From assembly GCA_020430675.1 (NCBI GenBank), contig JAGQJJ010000029.1, forward strand, positions 1-14,627: a stretch of DNA of 14,627 nucleotides, read 5' to 3'. The notes beneath the pieces are model-generated. The model saw only the letters and a list, made by a program, of their open reading frames with translations. It did not search any database and was not told the DNA's origin. A program made the position numbers and the translations under genes. The stretch is from Myxococcales bacterium (GTDB lineage Bacteria; Myxococcota; Bradymonadia; UBA7976; UBA1532). Shown here one piece after another: positions 1 through 6,862 of the stretch. How positions within the stretch are numbered: the first letter of the stretch is position 1; each line of letters opens with the position of its first letter.

Positions 1-658
1 TGGCAAAGACCACGTCGGCATCATCGGGGTCGACCGCCAACAACCGCGCCTCGCTCGGCTGCACCGGCGGCGCGATCGCCGCCTCGGCCACCAGCGGCGC
101 AAAGCTTCGCCCGCCGTCATCGCTGCGCCAATTGCCTTCCGTCGTGCCCAGATAGACCCGATCGGCGTCGCTCACCGCCCAGCGCAGGTCGCGCACCCGG
201 CCGCGCAGGGCGGGCATCGCCATCGTCCAGGTCTCGCCCTCATCATCTGAGCGCCAGACGCCGTTCAGCACGCCCTCGCCCTGGCTCGCCACCAGCCAGC
301 CGCCGTCGGTCGGATGCGTCCACAACCCGGCCAGCCGATGCCCCGCCGGCGGCCCCTCGACCCGCGCCCAGCCGCAGCCGCCATCCTCGCTGGCAAACAG
401 CCCCACCGAGGTCGCCGCCACCAGCCGCTGACCGGCAAACGCCAGCCCGCGCAGCCCGGCCAGCGGCGCCACGGCGTCTTCACACAGCCAGCGAAAACCC
501 GATTTGGGGTTGGCGAAGAGGCCCTGCTGGTCGGTCAGCGCATAGACCGTGTCGGCCTCGCCGCCGGGCGGGAAGACCAGGCCGACCACCCGTGGCCGGT
601 CGCCGTGGGCCAGGGCCAGACCGGGCAGAACCAGCGTCAGCAGCAGCCACCGGATCAT
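1..658 (-). CDS. Exported Asp-box (BNR) beta-propeller protein, C-terminus missing
   Basis: The gene begins with ATG at 658 and runs off the left edge, so about 219 N-terminal residues are visible. A short signal peptide is clear: MIRWLLLTLVLPGLALA followed by HGDRP, which predicts export. The mature part carries repeated Asp-box motifs of the S-x-D-x-G-x-x-W/F type (SEDGGCGW, SDDEGETW, SDDGGRSF), spaced as in sialidase/Ycf48/VPS10-type beta-propellers. These motifs sit on turns between blades and are structural, so they do not indicate a catalytic activity. The start overlaps the stop of the OsmC-type gene (ATGA), implying translational coupling as the last visible gene of the minus-strand series. 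The substrate or partner is unknown, and any C-terminal anchor lies outside the window. Confidence 0.8.
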   Translation of the reverse strand, partial: MIRWLLLTLVLPGLALAHGDRPRVVGLVFPPGGEADTVYALTDQQGLFANPKSGFRWLCEDAVAPLAGLRGLAFAGQRLVAATSVGLFASEDGGCGWARVEGPPAGHRLAGLWTHPTDGGWLVASQGEGVLNGVWRSDDEGETWTMAMPALRGRVRDLRWAVSDADRVYLGTTEGNWRSDDGGRSFAPLVAEAAIAPPVQPSEARLLAVDPDDADVVFA

Positions 659-1080
659 CCGACGGCGGCCTCTTCGACCTCGATCGAGTGGGTGATCGCC
701 ACCGTCGCCAGCAGCATCTGCGAGACCGAGCAGTACTTCTCGGCCGACAACGCCACCGCGCGCTCGACGCCCTCGCGGCGCAGGTTGTGGCCGGTCACGC
801 GATAGGTCAGGTGGATGCGCGTGAACACCTTGGGCGGCGAGTCGGCGCGCTCGGCCTCGGCGCTGATCACGCAGTCGGTCACCGCCTGCCGCTGCTTGCG
901 CAGAATGCTGATCACGTCCATCGCGGTGCAGCCGCAGAGCCCGGTCAGCACCATCTCCATCGGCCGGATACCCAGGTTGCGCCCACCGATATCGGCCGCG
1001 CCGTCGATGATCAGCCCGTGGCCGCTGTCGGCCTCGCCCACAAAAGCCGCGCCTTCGATCCATTTGACCCGTGCGCGCAC
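655..1080 (-). CDS. OsmC/YhfA-family protein (putative thiol peroxidase-like)
   Basis: A 141-residue protein, the usual length for the OsmC/Ohr superfamily. These small dimeric proteins include cysteine-dependent hydroperoxide reductases and the less understood YhfA branch. The two family cysteines are present: C51 in GCTAMDVISILRK and C117 in EKYCSVSQML. C49 is an extra cysteine beside the first. The wording around C51 (C-x-x-x-D-V-x-x-I-L-x-K) fits YhfA-like members better than Ohr. GTG at 1080 was chosen as the start because GGAGG lies six bases upstream and the frame before it resembles nothing. The stop overlaps the start of the downstream propeller gene. Peroxide detoxification is the family inference; the substrate cannot be read from the sequence. 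Confidence 0.88.
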   Translation of the reverse strand: MRARVKWIEGAAFVGEADSGHGLIIDGAADIGGRNLGIRPMEMVLTGLCGCTAMDVISILRKQRQAVTDCVISAEAERADSPPKVFTRIHLTYRVTGHNLRREGVERAVALSAEKYCSVSQMLLATVAITHSIEVEEAAVG

Positions 1081-1144
1081 GCCGCACCTCCGTTTTCGAT
1101 CCCGGCGCGACTGTGCGCGAACTGCGGCGGTCGGGGCAAGGCGC

Positions 1145-2194
1145 TCAGCCGAGCGCGAGGGTGACCAACGCGCCGAGCGCAGCGCCCAGGCCGTAGCCCA
1201 GCACGGGCAGGCGGCAGACGCGGTGATCGGCCAGCCGCTCGCCCAGCTCGGCGAAGCGCGCATTCGACAGGCGGGGCAATCGGGTGGCCAGGGCGGCGCG
1301 CTGCTGCACCATCTCATCGAGCAGCCCGGCAAAGACCCGGTCGACATGGTCCACCGCCGCGCCATCGGCCTCGCGCGCTTCGAGCCGCTCGACGATCTCG
1401 TCCTGCAGATCGCCGGTCAGCCTCTCGATCTCAAAGCGCGAGAGCAGCAGGTCGACCAGGCGATCGACCGTGGCCGGGCTGAACGGCCGCGGGAAGTCGC
1501 GGCACGTCTGATCCACCGCCTCGCGCGCCCACCGCCGGCCGAACGGGCGCTTCAGCTCGCGGTTGAGCCGCTTGCGGATGCTCTTCGAGTCAGCGAAGTC
1601 TTCGGCAAAGGGATCGCCGCCGGTCGCTTTGCGCAATACCCGCTTGATCAGCGGCCGGGTCAGGTTCGACTGCGCGGTGACCAGCGTCACCAGCATCTCG
1701 GCCAGATGCGCCCGCAGCGCCGGATCGCGACGCGCGTCGTCGGCCAGCTCGGCCAGCTTCTCGCGCACCCGCTCGGGCGTGAGCAGCCCGCGGGTCAGCT
1801 CATCGGCCGCGCCCTCGCCGCTCAGCAGGTCGTCGAGCATCTCGCGCACGACACGCCGCCGCGCGCTGTTCAGCAACTCGTCGGTCGCCGCGCGCTCGGG
1901 CGGCGCGTGGGCCCGCAGCGCATGATCGAGCTGCGTGGCCAGCTCGGGCAGGCGGGATGGCAACAGGCCGCGCACAAAAGCCGCGCCGGGCAGCGGCAGC
2001 CAGGGCGAGAGCGTGAGCAGGGCGCCCAGCGTGCTCGCGAGCAGGCCGACCAGCCCGAACGCGCCGATCAGCAGCGCCGGCCGCGCTTCGCCGGGCAGGT
2101 CGATGAACGGCGCCGCGATCAGACCCGCGGCGCCGGCGACGCCCAGCGCAAGGACCGAAAGCTCGGCCAGGACCCACAGCCGCGCGTGCCCCAC
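1145..2194 (-). CDS. Unrecognised membrane protein with two N-terminal and one C-terminal helix
   Basis: The product is about 349 residues from the chosen GTG at 2194, which has a G-rich stretch (GGGGG) four bases upstream. Two hydrophobic helices lie near residues 7-30 and 39-62. A long hydrophilic, charge-rich and probably helical middle follows (about 75-325). A last glycine-rich hydrophobic segment (about 329-349) ends exactly at the C-terminus. I do not recognise the family. The architecture recalls DUF445-type proteins, but the characteristic N-terminal motif of that family is absent, so I do not assign it. The open frame extends upstream to 2374, over the end of the ABC1 kinase gene; a 120-base overlap is unlikely. 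Its place 58 bases after the kinase gene suggests cotranscription. Confidence 0.7.
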   Translation of the reverse strand: MGHARLWVLAELSVLALGVAGAAGLIAAPFIDLPGEARPALLIGAFGLVGLLASTLGALLTLSPWLPLPGAAFVRGLLPSRLPELATQLDHALRAHAPPERAATDELLNSARRRVVREMLDDLLSGEGAADELTRGLLTPERVREKLAELADDARRDPALRAHLAEMLVTLVTAQSNLTRPLIKRVLRKATGGDPFAEDFADSKSIRKRLNRELKRPFGRRWAREAVDQTCRDFPRPFSPATVDRLVDLLLSRFEIERLTGDLQDEIVERLEAREADGAAVDHVDRVFAGLLDEMVQQRAALATRLPRLSNARFAELGERLADHRVCRLPVLGYGLGAALGALVTLALG

Positions 2195-2252
2195 GCGACC
2201 CCCGTAGCGCAGCAGCCGGCGCCGATGCGCCCAGAACCGCGCCGCGCCGGTC

Positions 2253-3605
2253 TCAGCGGAAGGCTTCGGGGACCGCGACCCCGAGATGGGCGAGGCCGGT
2301 CGGGTGACCGCCGTCGGGGTCGAGATAGCGTTGATAGACACGGTGGAAGTTCCCCTCGAAGTCGAGATCGGCAAACAGCGCGTTGAGGCCGAAGGTGATG
2401 CGGCTGAAGCTCAGCAGCTCGGGCGGCAGGCCGATGGCCGCCAGCTCGTCGAGCCCCTCGCGCCCGCGCACCAGGGCGTTCCACTCGCGCGTGTAGCGGA
2501 ACGGTGCGTCCTCCAGCAGCGGGGTGAACTGGTGCTCGAAGAAGCGCCAGAGCGGGCTGATATCGCCCCGCGGCGGATGCCCGCAAAGCGTGGTCAACGC
2601 CGCCACGAAGTCGGCCCGCTGGCCGAGGCGCACCGCGTCGATCAGCCCGCAGATCTGCTGCTGCGTCGTGCGCTCGAAGCGGCGCACGCAGCCGAAGTCG
2701 AGGAAGGCCACGCGCCCGTCGACGGCAAAGAGGTAATTGCCGGGGTGCGGGTCGCCGTTGAACATCAAGTGCCGGTGGAAGCTTTCGAGCACGAAGTCGT
2801 GAATGGCCATGCCCGCCAACGTGCGCTCGCGCGGCGTGGCCTGTTCGACAAAATCGTAGAAGCCGAAGCCCTCGACATAGGCCTGCACCAGCACGCGCTC
2901 GGTGGTCAGCTCCGATACGACCGGCGGTATGAAAATGACCGGATGGTCATTGTAAATACGAGCAAATTCAGCCTGATCGGCGCCCTCGCGACGATAGTCC
3001 AGCTCGCCGAGCAACAGCCCGCGCAGCTCTTCCAGAAAACCGTGCGCATCAAGGCCGGGCCGCAACAGGCCGAGCACGCGGCCGAGCGCGTCGACGGTCG
3101 ACAGGTCGCCGCGAATGGCCTCGGCCACGCCCGGGTACTGCACCTTCACCGCCACCTCGCGCCCATCGTGCAGCACCGCGTGATGCACCTGCCCGATGGA
3201 CGCTGCGGCCACCGGCTCCTCATCGATGCGCTTGAAATGCCGCGACACGTCGCCGCAAAGCTCGGCTTCGATCACCCCGCGGGCCAGCGACCAGGCCATC
3301 GGCGTCGCGTTGCGTTGCAGACCCCGCAGCCGCTCGCGCGCGCTCTCGGGCAGGCCGCTGTCGACAAAAGAGAGCACCTGGCCCGCTTTCATCAACACGC
3401 CCTTCATGTCATCCATCAGGCGCGTGATCTCTTCGGCGGTCTCGATGTGATGCTGCTCGATCAGCGCCGCCTGGTGCTCGCGGCTGACGCGCCGCTGCTT
3501 CCATTTGAGCTGCCATTGCCGCAGCACGGTGCGGCCCATGATGCGGCCCATCGCGCCGCCGCGCGCCAGCCAGTTTGTGGGCATGGTCTGTTCCAGGTTC
3601 ATCAT
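2253..3605 (-). CDS. ABC1/UbiB/ADCK-family atypical kinase-like protein
   Basis: A 450-residue protein with the full set of ABC1/UbiB landmarks in order: KxGQ motif (K73-Q76, MKAGQVLSFVD), alanine-rich nucleotide loop (AAASIGQV, about 133-140), lysine K154 in VAVKVQYPG, ELD near 201-203, NGDPHPGN at 283-290 (D285, N290) and DFG at 303-305. Family members are ATPases/atypical kinases that support ubiquinone biosynthesis or other lipid-linked processes at membranes. No ubiquinone genes are adjacent, so the quinone role is unproven here. ATG at 3605 was chosen because GGAAGG lies nine bases upstream; another ATG at 3635 has no such site. The chosen ribosome binding site lies inside a strong predicted stem-loop (3616-3661). 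A patch of A/T-ending codons lies at 2911-2978. Confidence 0.92.
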   Translation of the reverse strand: MMNLEQTMPTNWLARGGAMGRIMGRTVLRQWQLKWKQRRVSREHQAALIEQHHIETAEEITRLMDDMKGVLMKAGQVLSFVDSGLPESARERLRGLQRNATPMAWSLARGVIEAELCGDVSRHFKRIDEEPVAAASIGQVHHAVLHDGREVAVKVQYPGVAEAIRGDLSTVDALGRVLGLLRPGLDAHGFLEELRGLLLGELDYRREGADQAEFARIYNDHPVIFIPPVVSELTTERVLVQAYVEGFGFYDFVEQATPRERTLAGMAIHDFVLESFHRHLMFNGDPHPGNYLFAVDGRVAFLDFGCVRRFERTTQQQICGLIDAVRLGQRADFVAALTTLCGHPPRGDISPLWRFFEHQFTPLLEDAPFRYTREWNALVRGREGLDELAAIGLPPELLSFSRITFGLNALFADLDFEGNFHRVYQRYLDPDGGHPTGLAHLGVAVPEAFR

Positions 3606-3615
3606 CGACGACTGC

Positions 3616-3661
3616 CTTCCGGGCGGGCTTTGCATTGCTGATTCAGCAACCGGCCCGGAAG
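3616..3661 (-). promoter_or_regulatory. Intercistronic stem-loop covering the ABC1 kinase ribosome binding site
   Basis: On the transcript strand a perfect 9-bp outer stem forms between CTTCCGGGC (3661-3653) and GCCCGGAAG (3624-3616). A nested 6-bp hairpin, TTGCTG-AAT-CAGCAA, lies at 3649-3635. The 3' arm of the outer stem contains most of the GGAAGG sequence (3620-3615) that serves the ATG at 3605. Folding would therefore hide that site, or protect the mRNA between two cistrons. There is no U-run, so it is not an ordinary intrinsic terminator. The pairing is seen directly; regulation is inferred. Confidence 0.55.
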
Positions 3662-3686
3662 TGACAGACGGCGATGCGATCGTCGA

Positions 3687-4544
3687 TCAGCGCCGGCGGC
3701 GGCGACCGATCACGCGGCGCGCCATGCCGCGCAACATGCGGCCGGGCGCGCGCAGCAGATCGCTGGTCGAGAAGGGCACCAGGACAAACATCTCCTGGCC
3801 CTGCCCATAATCGGGGCAGTGCTCCAGGAAGAAGCGCACCGCCGGGTGTGAATCGGCCTCGCGGCGGCGCCGGCGCGCCGGATCGACCGCAAAGCGCACC
3901 CCCTCGCGGAAGGTCCACGGCGCCGCCGGGTCGACCGGAAAGCCCGCCTCGGCGCGCAGCGCGGCGTACCAGCGACCGAGCCGCCCGTCGCGATCGGTCA
4001 TGCCCGGCCGCGGCAGCGTGCGTGGCCAGTAGTCGTACAGACCCCGAAAGCCCTCCGGCGACGAGATGACCAGCAGCAGCACCGGCGTTCGGCCGCGGCG
4101 CCGCGCGCGCAGGGCGGGGCCAAACGTCTGGAGCGTGGTCAGCAGGCCGAACCGGCCACCGAGGTGTGTCTGATCGGCGCGGCGCAGCGTGACCGCGTCG
4201 CCGAGCAGCAACGGGTCGCCGTCCACGTCGATGTCCTCGGCGCAGTAGGCGATGAGGCCCGCCGCCTCGCCCGCCGGATCGGTCAGCAGCAGCGCCCGGC
4301 ACTCGCGCGCCTTCGGGCGAAAATAGTCGCGCACGAAGCGCTCGAACCGAAAGCCGGGATAAAACGCGGCGAAGGTCGGAAAGAGCGCCTCCGCCACCTG
4401 CCGCCGCGTCGCGGGCGAGGCGTCGTCGAGCACATGGGTCTGCAAGCGATAGCCCCGCGGAAAGCCGAAAGGCCAACGTTCGCGTGGCTGGGGCAGAGCA
4501 GTGATGGCGGCCGCCTCCTGGGTTGCCGGATGTTCAAACGACAC
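3687..4544 (-). CDS. Unrecognised 285-residue protein, weakly GNAT-like centre
   Basis: I do not recognise this family. The protein starts at GTG 4544, just after a run of eight G's, and 34 bases after the phosphofructokinase stop, so the two are probably cotranscribed. There is no signal peptide or membrane helix. Residues about 45-165 (LFPTFAAFYPGFRFERFVRDYF, then RALLLTDPAGEAAGLIAYCAEDIDVDGDPLLLGDAVTLRR, then a helix and a hydrophobic strand VLLLVISSPEGFRGLYDYW) follow a strand-strand-strand-helix order. That order is reminiscent of GNAT N-acyltransferases, but the acetyl-CoA loop (Q/RxxGxG/A) is not clear, so this is only a structural guess. An Arg-rich stretch lies at about 224-228, and the C-terminus ends in five arginines, which could bind nucleic acid or acidic lipids. 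Confidence 0.7.
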   Translation of the reverse strand: MSFEHPATQEAAAITALPQPRERWPFGFPRGYRLQTHVLDDASPATRRQVAEALFPTFAAFYPGFRFERFVRDYFRPKARECRALLLTDPAGEAAGLIAYCAEDIDVDGDPLLLGDAVTLRRADQTHLGGRFGLLTTLQTFGPALRARRRGRTPVLLLVISSPEGFRGLYDYWPRTLPRPGMTDRDGRLGRWYAALRAEAGFPVDPAAPWTFREGVRFAVDPARRRRREADSHPAVRFFLEHCPDYGQGQEMFVLVPFSTSDLLRAPGRMLRGMARRVIGRRRRR

Positions 4545-4578
4545 CCCGACCCCCCCAACGGATACGCCGCCCGGCAAA

Positions 4579-5649
4579 TCAGGTGCGATCGCCGAACGAG
4601 ATGCCCAGGTCGCGCGCGGTCTGCACGGTGTCGCCGGCCACATCGACCTCGCGCACTCGAGCGATGGCCTCGGCGATCTTGACCGAGGTGATCTGGTTGC
4701 CGCGCAGGGCGACCATCTCGCCGAAGCGGCCGTCGCGGATGAGGCGCACCGCGGCGGCGCCATAACGCGAGCCGAGCACGCGGTCATAGGTGGTCGGCGA
4801 GCCGCCGCGCTGAAGGTGGCCGAGCACCAGGCCGCGCACCTCGCGGCCGGTCTTGGCGGCGATGGCTTCACAGAGCGCGTTGCAGAGCGGCGAGCCCATC
4901 AGCGTGCGCGGCGCCGCCTCGACCTCGACCAACTGGCCGTCGACCGGGCGCGCGCCCTCGGCGACGACAACGATGGCGAAGTTGCGGTCCGAGTTGTACC
5001 GGCGCTCGACGGCGGCGCAGACCGCGTCGACGTCGAACGGGATCTCCGGGATCAGGATGACGTCGGCCCCGCCCGCGATGCCGGCGTGCAGCGCAATCCA
5101 GCCGACCGTGCGGCCCATCATCTCGACCACCAGCACGCGCTGATGCGACTCGGCGGTCGGGTGCAGCTTGTCGATGGCGTCGGTGGCGGTCTCGACGGCG
5201 GTGTCGAAGCCGAAGGTCACATCGGTCGCGCCGACGTCGTTGTCGATCGTCTTCGGCACGCCGACGACCGGCAGGCCCAGTTCGAAGAACCGCTGCGCGA
5301 TGCGCTGCGTGCCGTCGCCGCCGATGGCGATGAGCGCGTCGAAGCCCTCTTCGCGGAAGTTGTCGAGCACCAGCTCGGACTGGTCTTCGACCTGGTCGCC
5401 GATCTTGACCGCAAACGGGTTGATCTTGTTGGTCGAGCCCAGAATCGTGCCGCCCACCGGCAGGATGCCCTTGATGCGCTCGCGGCTGAGCCGCAGCGTA
5501 TCGACGCGGCGCAGGCCCTCGAAGCCGTTGCGCACGCCGTAGACATCCCAACCGTAGCCGCGACCGGTCTTGACCGCGGCCCGGATGACCGCGTTGAGCC
5601 CCGGGCAGTCACCGCCGCCGGTCAGAATCGCGATGCGCTTTGTGTCCAC
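4579..5649 (-). CDS. pfkA: 6-phosphofructokinase (mixed-signature PFK-A family)
   Basis: A 356-residue PFK-A superfamily enzyme that phosphorylates fructose 6-phosphate in glycolysis. Landmarks: GGGDCPGLNAVIR at 11-23, GGTILGSTNKINPF, GGDGT at 110-114, PKTIDND at 132-138 with catalytic base D136, MMGRTVGWIALHAGIAGGAD, PEIPFD, and GHLQRGGSPT. The phosphodonor signature is mixed. Gly113 in GGDGT is typical of ATP enzymes, whereas Lys133 in PKTIDND is typical of pyrophosphate enzymes. This Gly/Lys pair is known from the mixed ('group III') clade, where ATP-dependent members exist, so ATP is the better guess. GTG at 5649 was chosen because homologues begin just before KRIAILTGGGD and GGGAAG lies just upstream. 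An in-frame ATG at 5700 would add 17 unlikely residues. It appears to be the first gene of the minus-strand series. Confidence 0.93.
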   Translation of the reverse strand: MDTKRIAILTGGGDCPGLNAVIRAAVKTGRGYGWDVYGVRNGFEGLRRVDTLRLSRERIKGILPVGGTILGSTNKINPFAVKIGDQVEDQSELVLDNFREEGFDALIAIGGDGTQRIAQRFFELGLPVVGVPKTIDNDVGATDVTFGFDTAVETATDAIDKLHPTAESHQRVLVVEMMGRTVGWIALHAGIAGGADVILIPEIPFDVDAVCAAVERRYNSDRNFAIVVVAEGARPVDGQLVEVEAAPRTLMGSPLCNALCEAIAAKTGREVRGLVLGHLQRGGSPTTYDRVLGSRYGAAAVRLIRDGRFGEMVALRGNQITSVKIAEAIARVREVDVAGDTVQTARDLGISFGDRT

Positions 5650-5772
5650 GCTGGCTTCCCCTGCATCTCCCTGGCATGGTCCGTCCGGTTTTTGCAACAT
5701 TTCATCCGGCCTTCATACAGCTTTCACGGCCGTTGCGATAAAACCAGCCGACGACTTCGGCGGAGGAATGGC
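5650..5772. promoter_or_regulatory. Divergent promoter region between pfkA and uppS-like gene
   Basis: These 123 bases separate two outward-facing genes and are visibly richer in A/T than their surroundings. For the minus strand, TTATCG (5741-5736) and TATGAA (5717-5712), 18 bases apart, could be a weak -35/-10 pair. For the plus strand, GATAAA at 5737-5742 is a possible -10 about 30 bases before the start, with no good -35. The plus-strand ribosome binding site GGAGGA (5762-5767) is clear. The elements are weak matches to the sigma-70 consensus; only the position is strong evidence. Confidence 0.35.
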
Positions 5773-6507
5773 ATGAAGCCCCGACACCTGGCGATCATCA
5801 TGGACGGCAACGGACGGTGGGCCGATCAGCGCGGGCTGCCGCGCGGGCGGGGCCACGTCGAAGGCGCCGAGGCCGTCCGGCGTATCGTTCGCCACGCGCG
5901 CCGCCTCGAAGTGCCCTGGCTGACGCTCTTTGCCTTCAGCAGCATGAACTGGGGCCGCCCGTCCGACGAGGTGGCCGATCTGATGGACCTGCTGCTCAAG
6001 TTCCTGCGCGAAGAGAAGCAGGAGATGCTCGACAAGAACATCCGCCTCACCGCCATCGGCGAGCGCGAGTTCCTGCCCCCGATGGTGCGGGCCACCTTGG
6101 CCGAGGTCGAAGCCGCCACCGCCCATTGCCGCACCATGACCCTCACCCTCGCCGTCAGCTACGACGGCCGCCGCGATCTGGTGCAGGCGGTGCGCCGGCT
6201 GACCGACCTGGCCTCGCGCGGGCAATTGCTGCCGGCCGACGTCAGCGAGCAGCAGGTCATGGGCGCGCTGTCGACCGAAGGCCGCCCCGACGTCGACCTG
6301 CTCATCCGCACCTCGGGCGAGCTGAGGCTCTCGGGCTTTCTGCCCATCGAGGCCTGCTACGCCGAGCTCTGCTTCGTCGACTGCCTCTGGCCCGACTTCG
6401 CCGAGAACGACCTCGACGCCGCCATCAGCGACTACGCTCACCGCCAGCGCCGCTTCGGCCTGACGCCCGCCCAGCTCAGCACGCAGTTCGCCTCCGTGCC
6501 CGCCTGA
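5773..6507 (+). CDS. uppS: Isoprenyl transferase (undecaprenyl diphosphate synthase family)
   Basis: A 244-residue cis-prenyltransferase that condenses isopentenyl diphosphate units into the polyprenyl carrier used for peptidoglycan and polysaccharide synthesis. Seen: IIMDGNGRWA with catalytic D11, H28 in GRGHVEGAEA, and DLLIRTSGELRLSGF with the diphosphate-binding Arg and Ser residues. E199 in CYAEL and WPDF are also present. ATG at 5773 follows GGAGGA at 5-6 bases. Two normally very conserved places differ. The FSSENW motif reads FSSMNW (Met58 for Glu), and the usual SNFLLWQ reads SGFLPIE (188-193). The gene is not next to cdsA, dxr or rseP, its usual partners, so it may be a second copy with a different chain length or substrate. 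The family is certain; the exact product is not. Confidence 0.88.
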   Translation: MKPRHLAIIMDGNGRWADQRGLPRGRGHVEGAEAVRRIVRHARRLEVPWLTLFAFSSMNWGRPSDEVADLMDLLLKFLREEKQEMLDKNIRLTAIGEREFLPPMVRATLAEVEAATAHCRTMTLTLAVSYDGRRDLVQAVRRLTDLASRGQLLPADVSEQQVMGALSTEGRPDVDLLIRTSGELRLSGFLPIEACYAELCFVDCLWPDFAENDLDAAISDYAHRQRRFGLTPAQLSTQFASVPA

Positions 6508-6862
6508 CAGCAGTGCGCGGCGCCGTTGATTCCGTCGCGCTTGTCCGCGACGCCCCTGGCCGCGTTCTCGATGCTCGACGATGCGACGGCATCGCCTCCG
6601 CTCTCGGCCTTGCCAGCGGCGCCGCGTCCGGCGCGCTTGGGGAACCAACGGACTTGCGCACCGCTGTGAGAACCGTGCACCGCTCCTGGCTTCGCGGTAG
6701 ATTCCGCCGGCCAGGGAGGTGCCAGTGGGTCGAAGTCTCGTAGCAGAACCCGGGGAAAGTACCCGTCGCGAGCCGGATGAGGCGTCGACAGCGGCAAGGC
6801 GCGAACCCGAGGGCGTAGCAGCACTACGCCGAGTGGTGAGGAACACGGCCGATGGCGGCGCA
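6508..6862 (+). other. Atypical intergenic/leader stretch with hairpins before the amidohydrolase gene
   Basis: No gene with normal codon use is visible here. Hairpins on the plus strand include 6685-6715 (CCTGGC/GCCAGG with inner GCGG/CCGC), which partly overlaps a strong GGGAGG ribosome-binding sequence at 6714-6719. Others are 6751-6765 (CGGG/CCCG, flanked by CTCG/CGAG) and a perfect 7-bp hairpin at 6812-6830 (GGCGTAG/CTACGCC, 5-base loop). From 6725 the frame is open into the amidohydrolase, but the codons (GTA, GCA, CTA, AGG, AGT) are ones that gene otherwise avoids. It could be a structured 5' leader, a small RNA, or a degraded inserted element. I could not match it to a known riboswitch, RNase P, tmRNA or SRP RNA. 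Confidence 0.4.

Noticed and set aside
815..2386. Long plus-strand open frame (523 codons) opposite the membrane and OsmC genes
   Set aside because: It is antisense to genes with recognisable motifs and good ribosome sites, and its product is an Arg/Gln/Ala-rich low-complexity translation typical of GC-rich shadow frames.
2286..3641. Plus-strand open frame (451 codons) opposite the ABC1 kinase
   Set aside because: It mirrors a gene with complete ABC1 motifs, and the translation has no recognisable domain.
4501..5772. Upstream extension of the uppS-type frame to 4501
   Set aside because: It runs antisense through the entire phosphofructokinase gene, and the family N-terminus (MKPRHLAIIMDGNGRWA) starts at 5773 with its own ribosome site.
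6770..6782. Group II intron domain V-like sequence (GAGCCGGATGAGG)
   Set aside because: The complementary 3' half (ending near CCGGTTC) and any reverse transcriptase are absent, so an intron cannot be supported.
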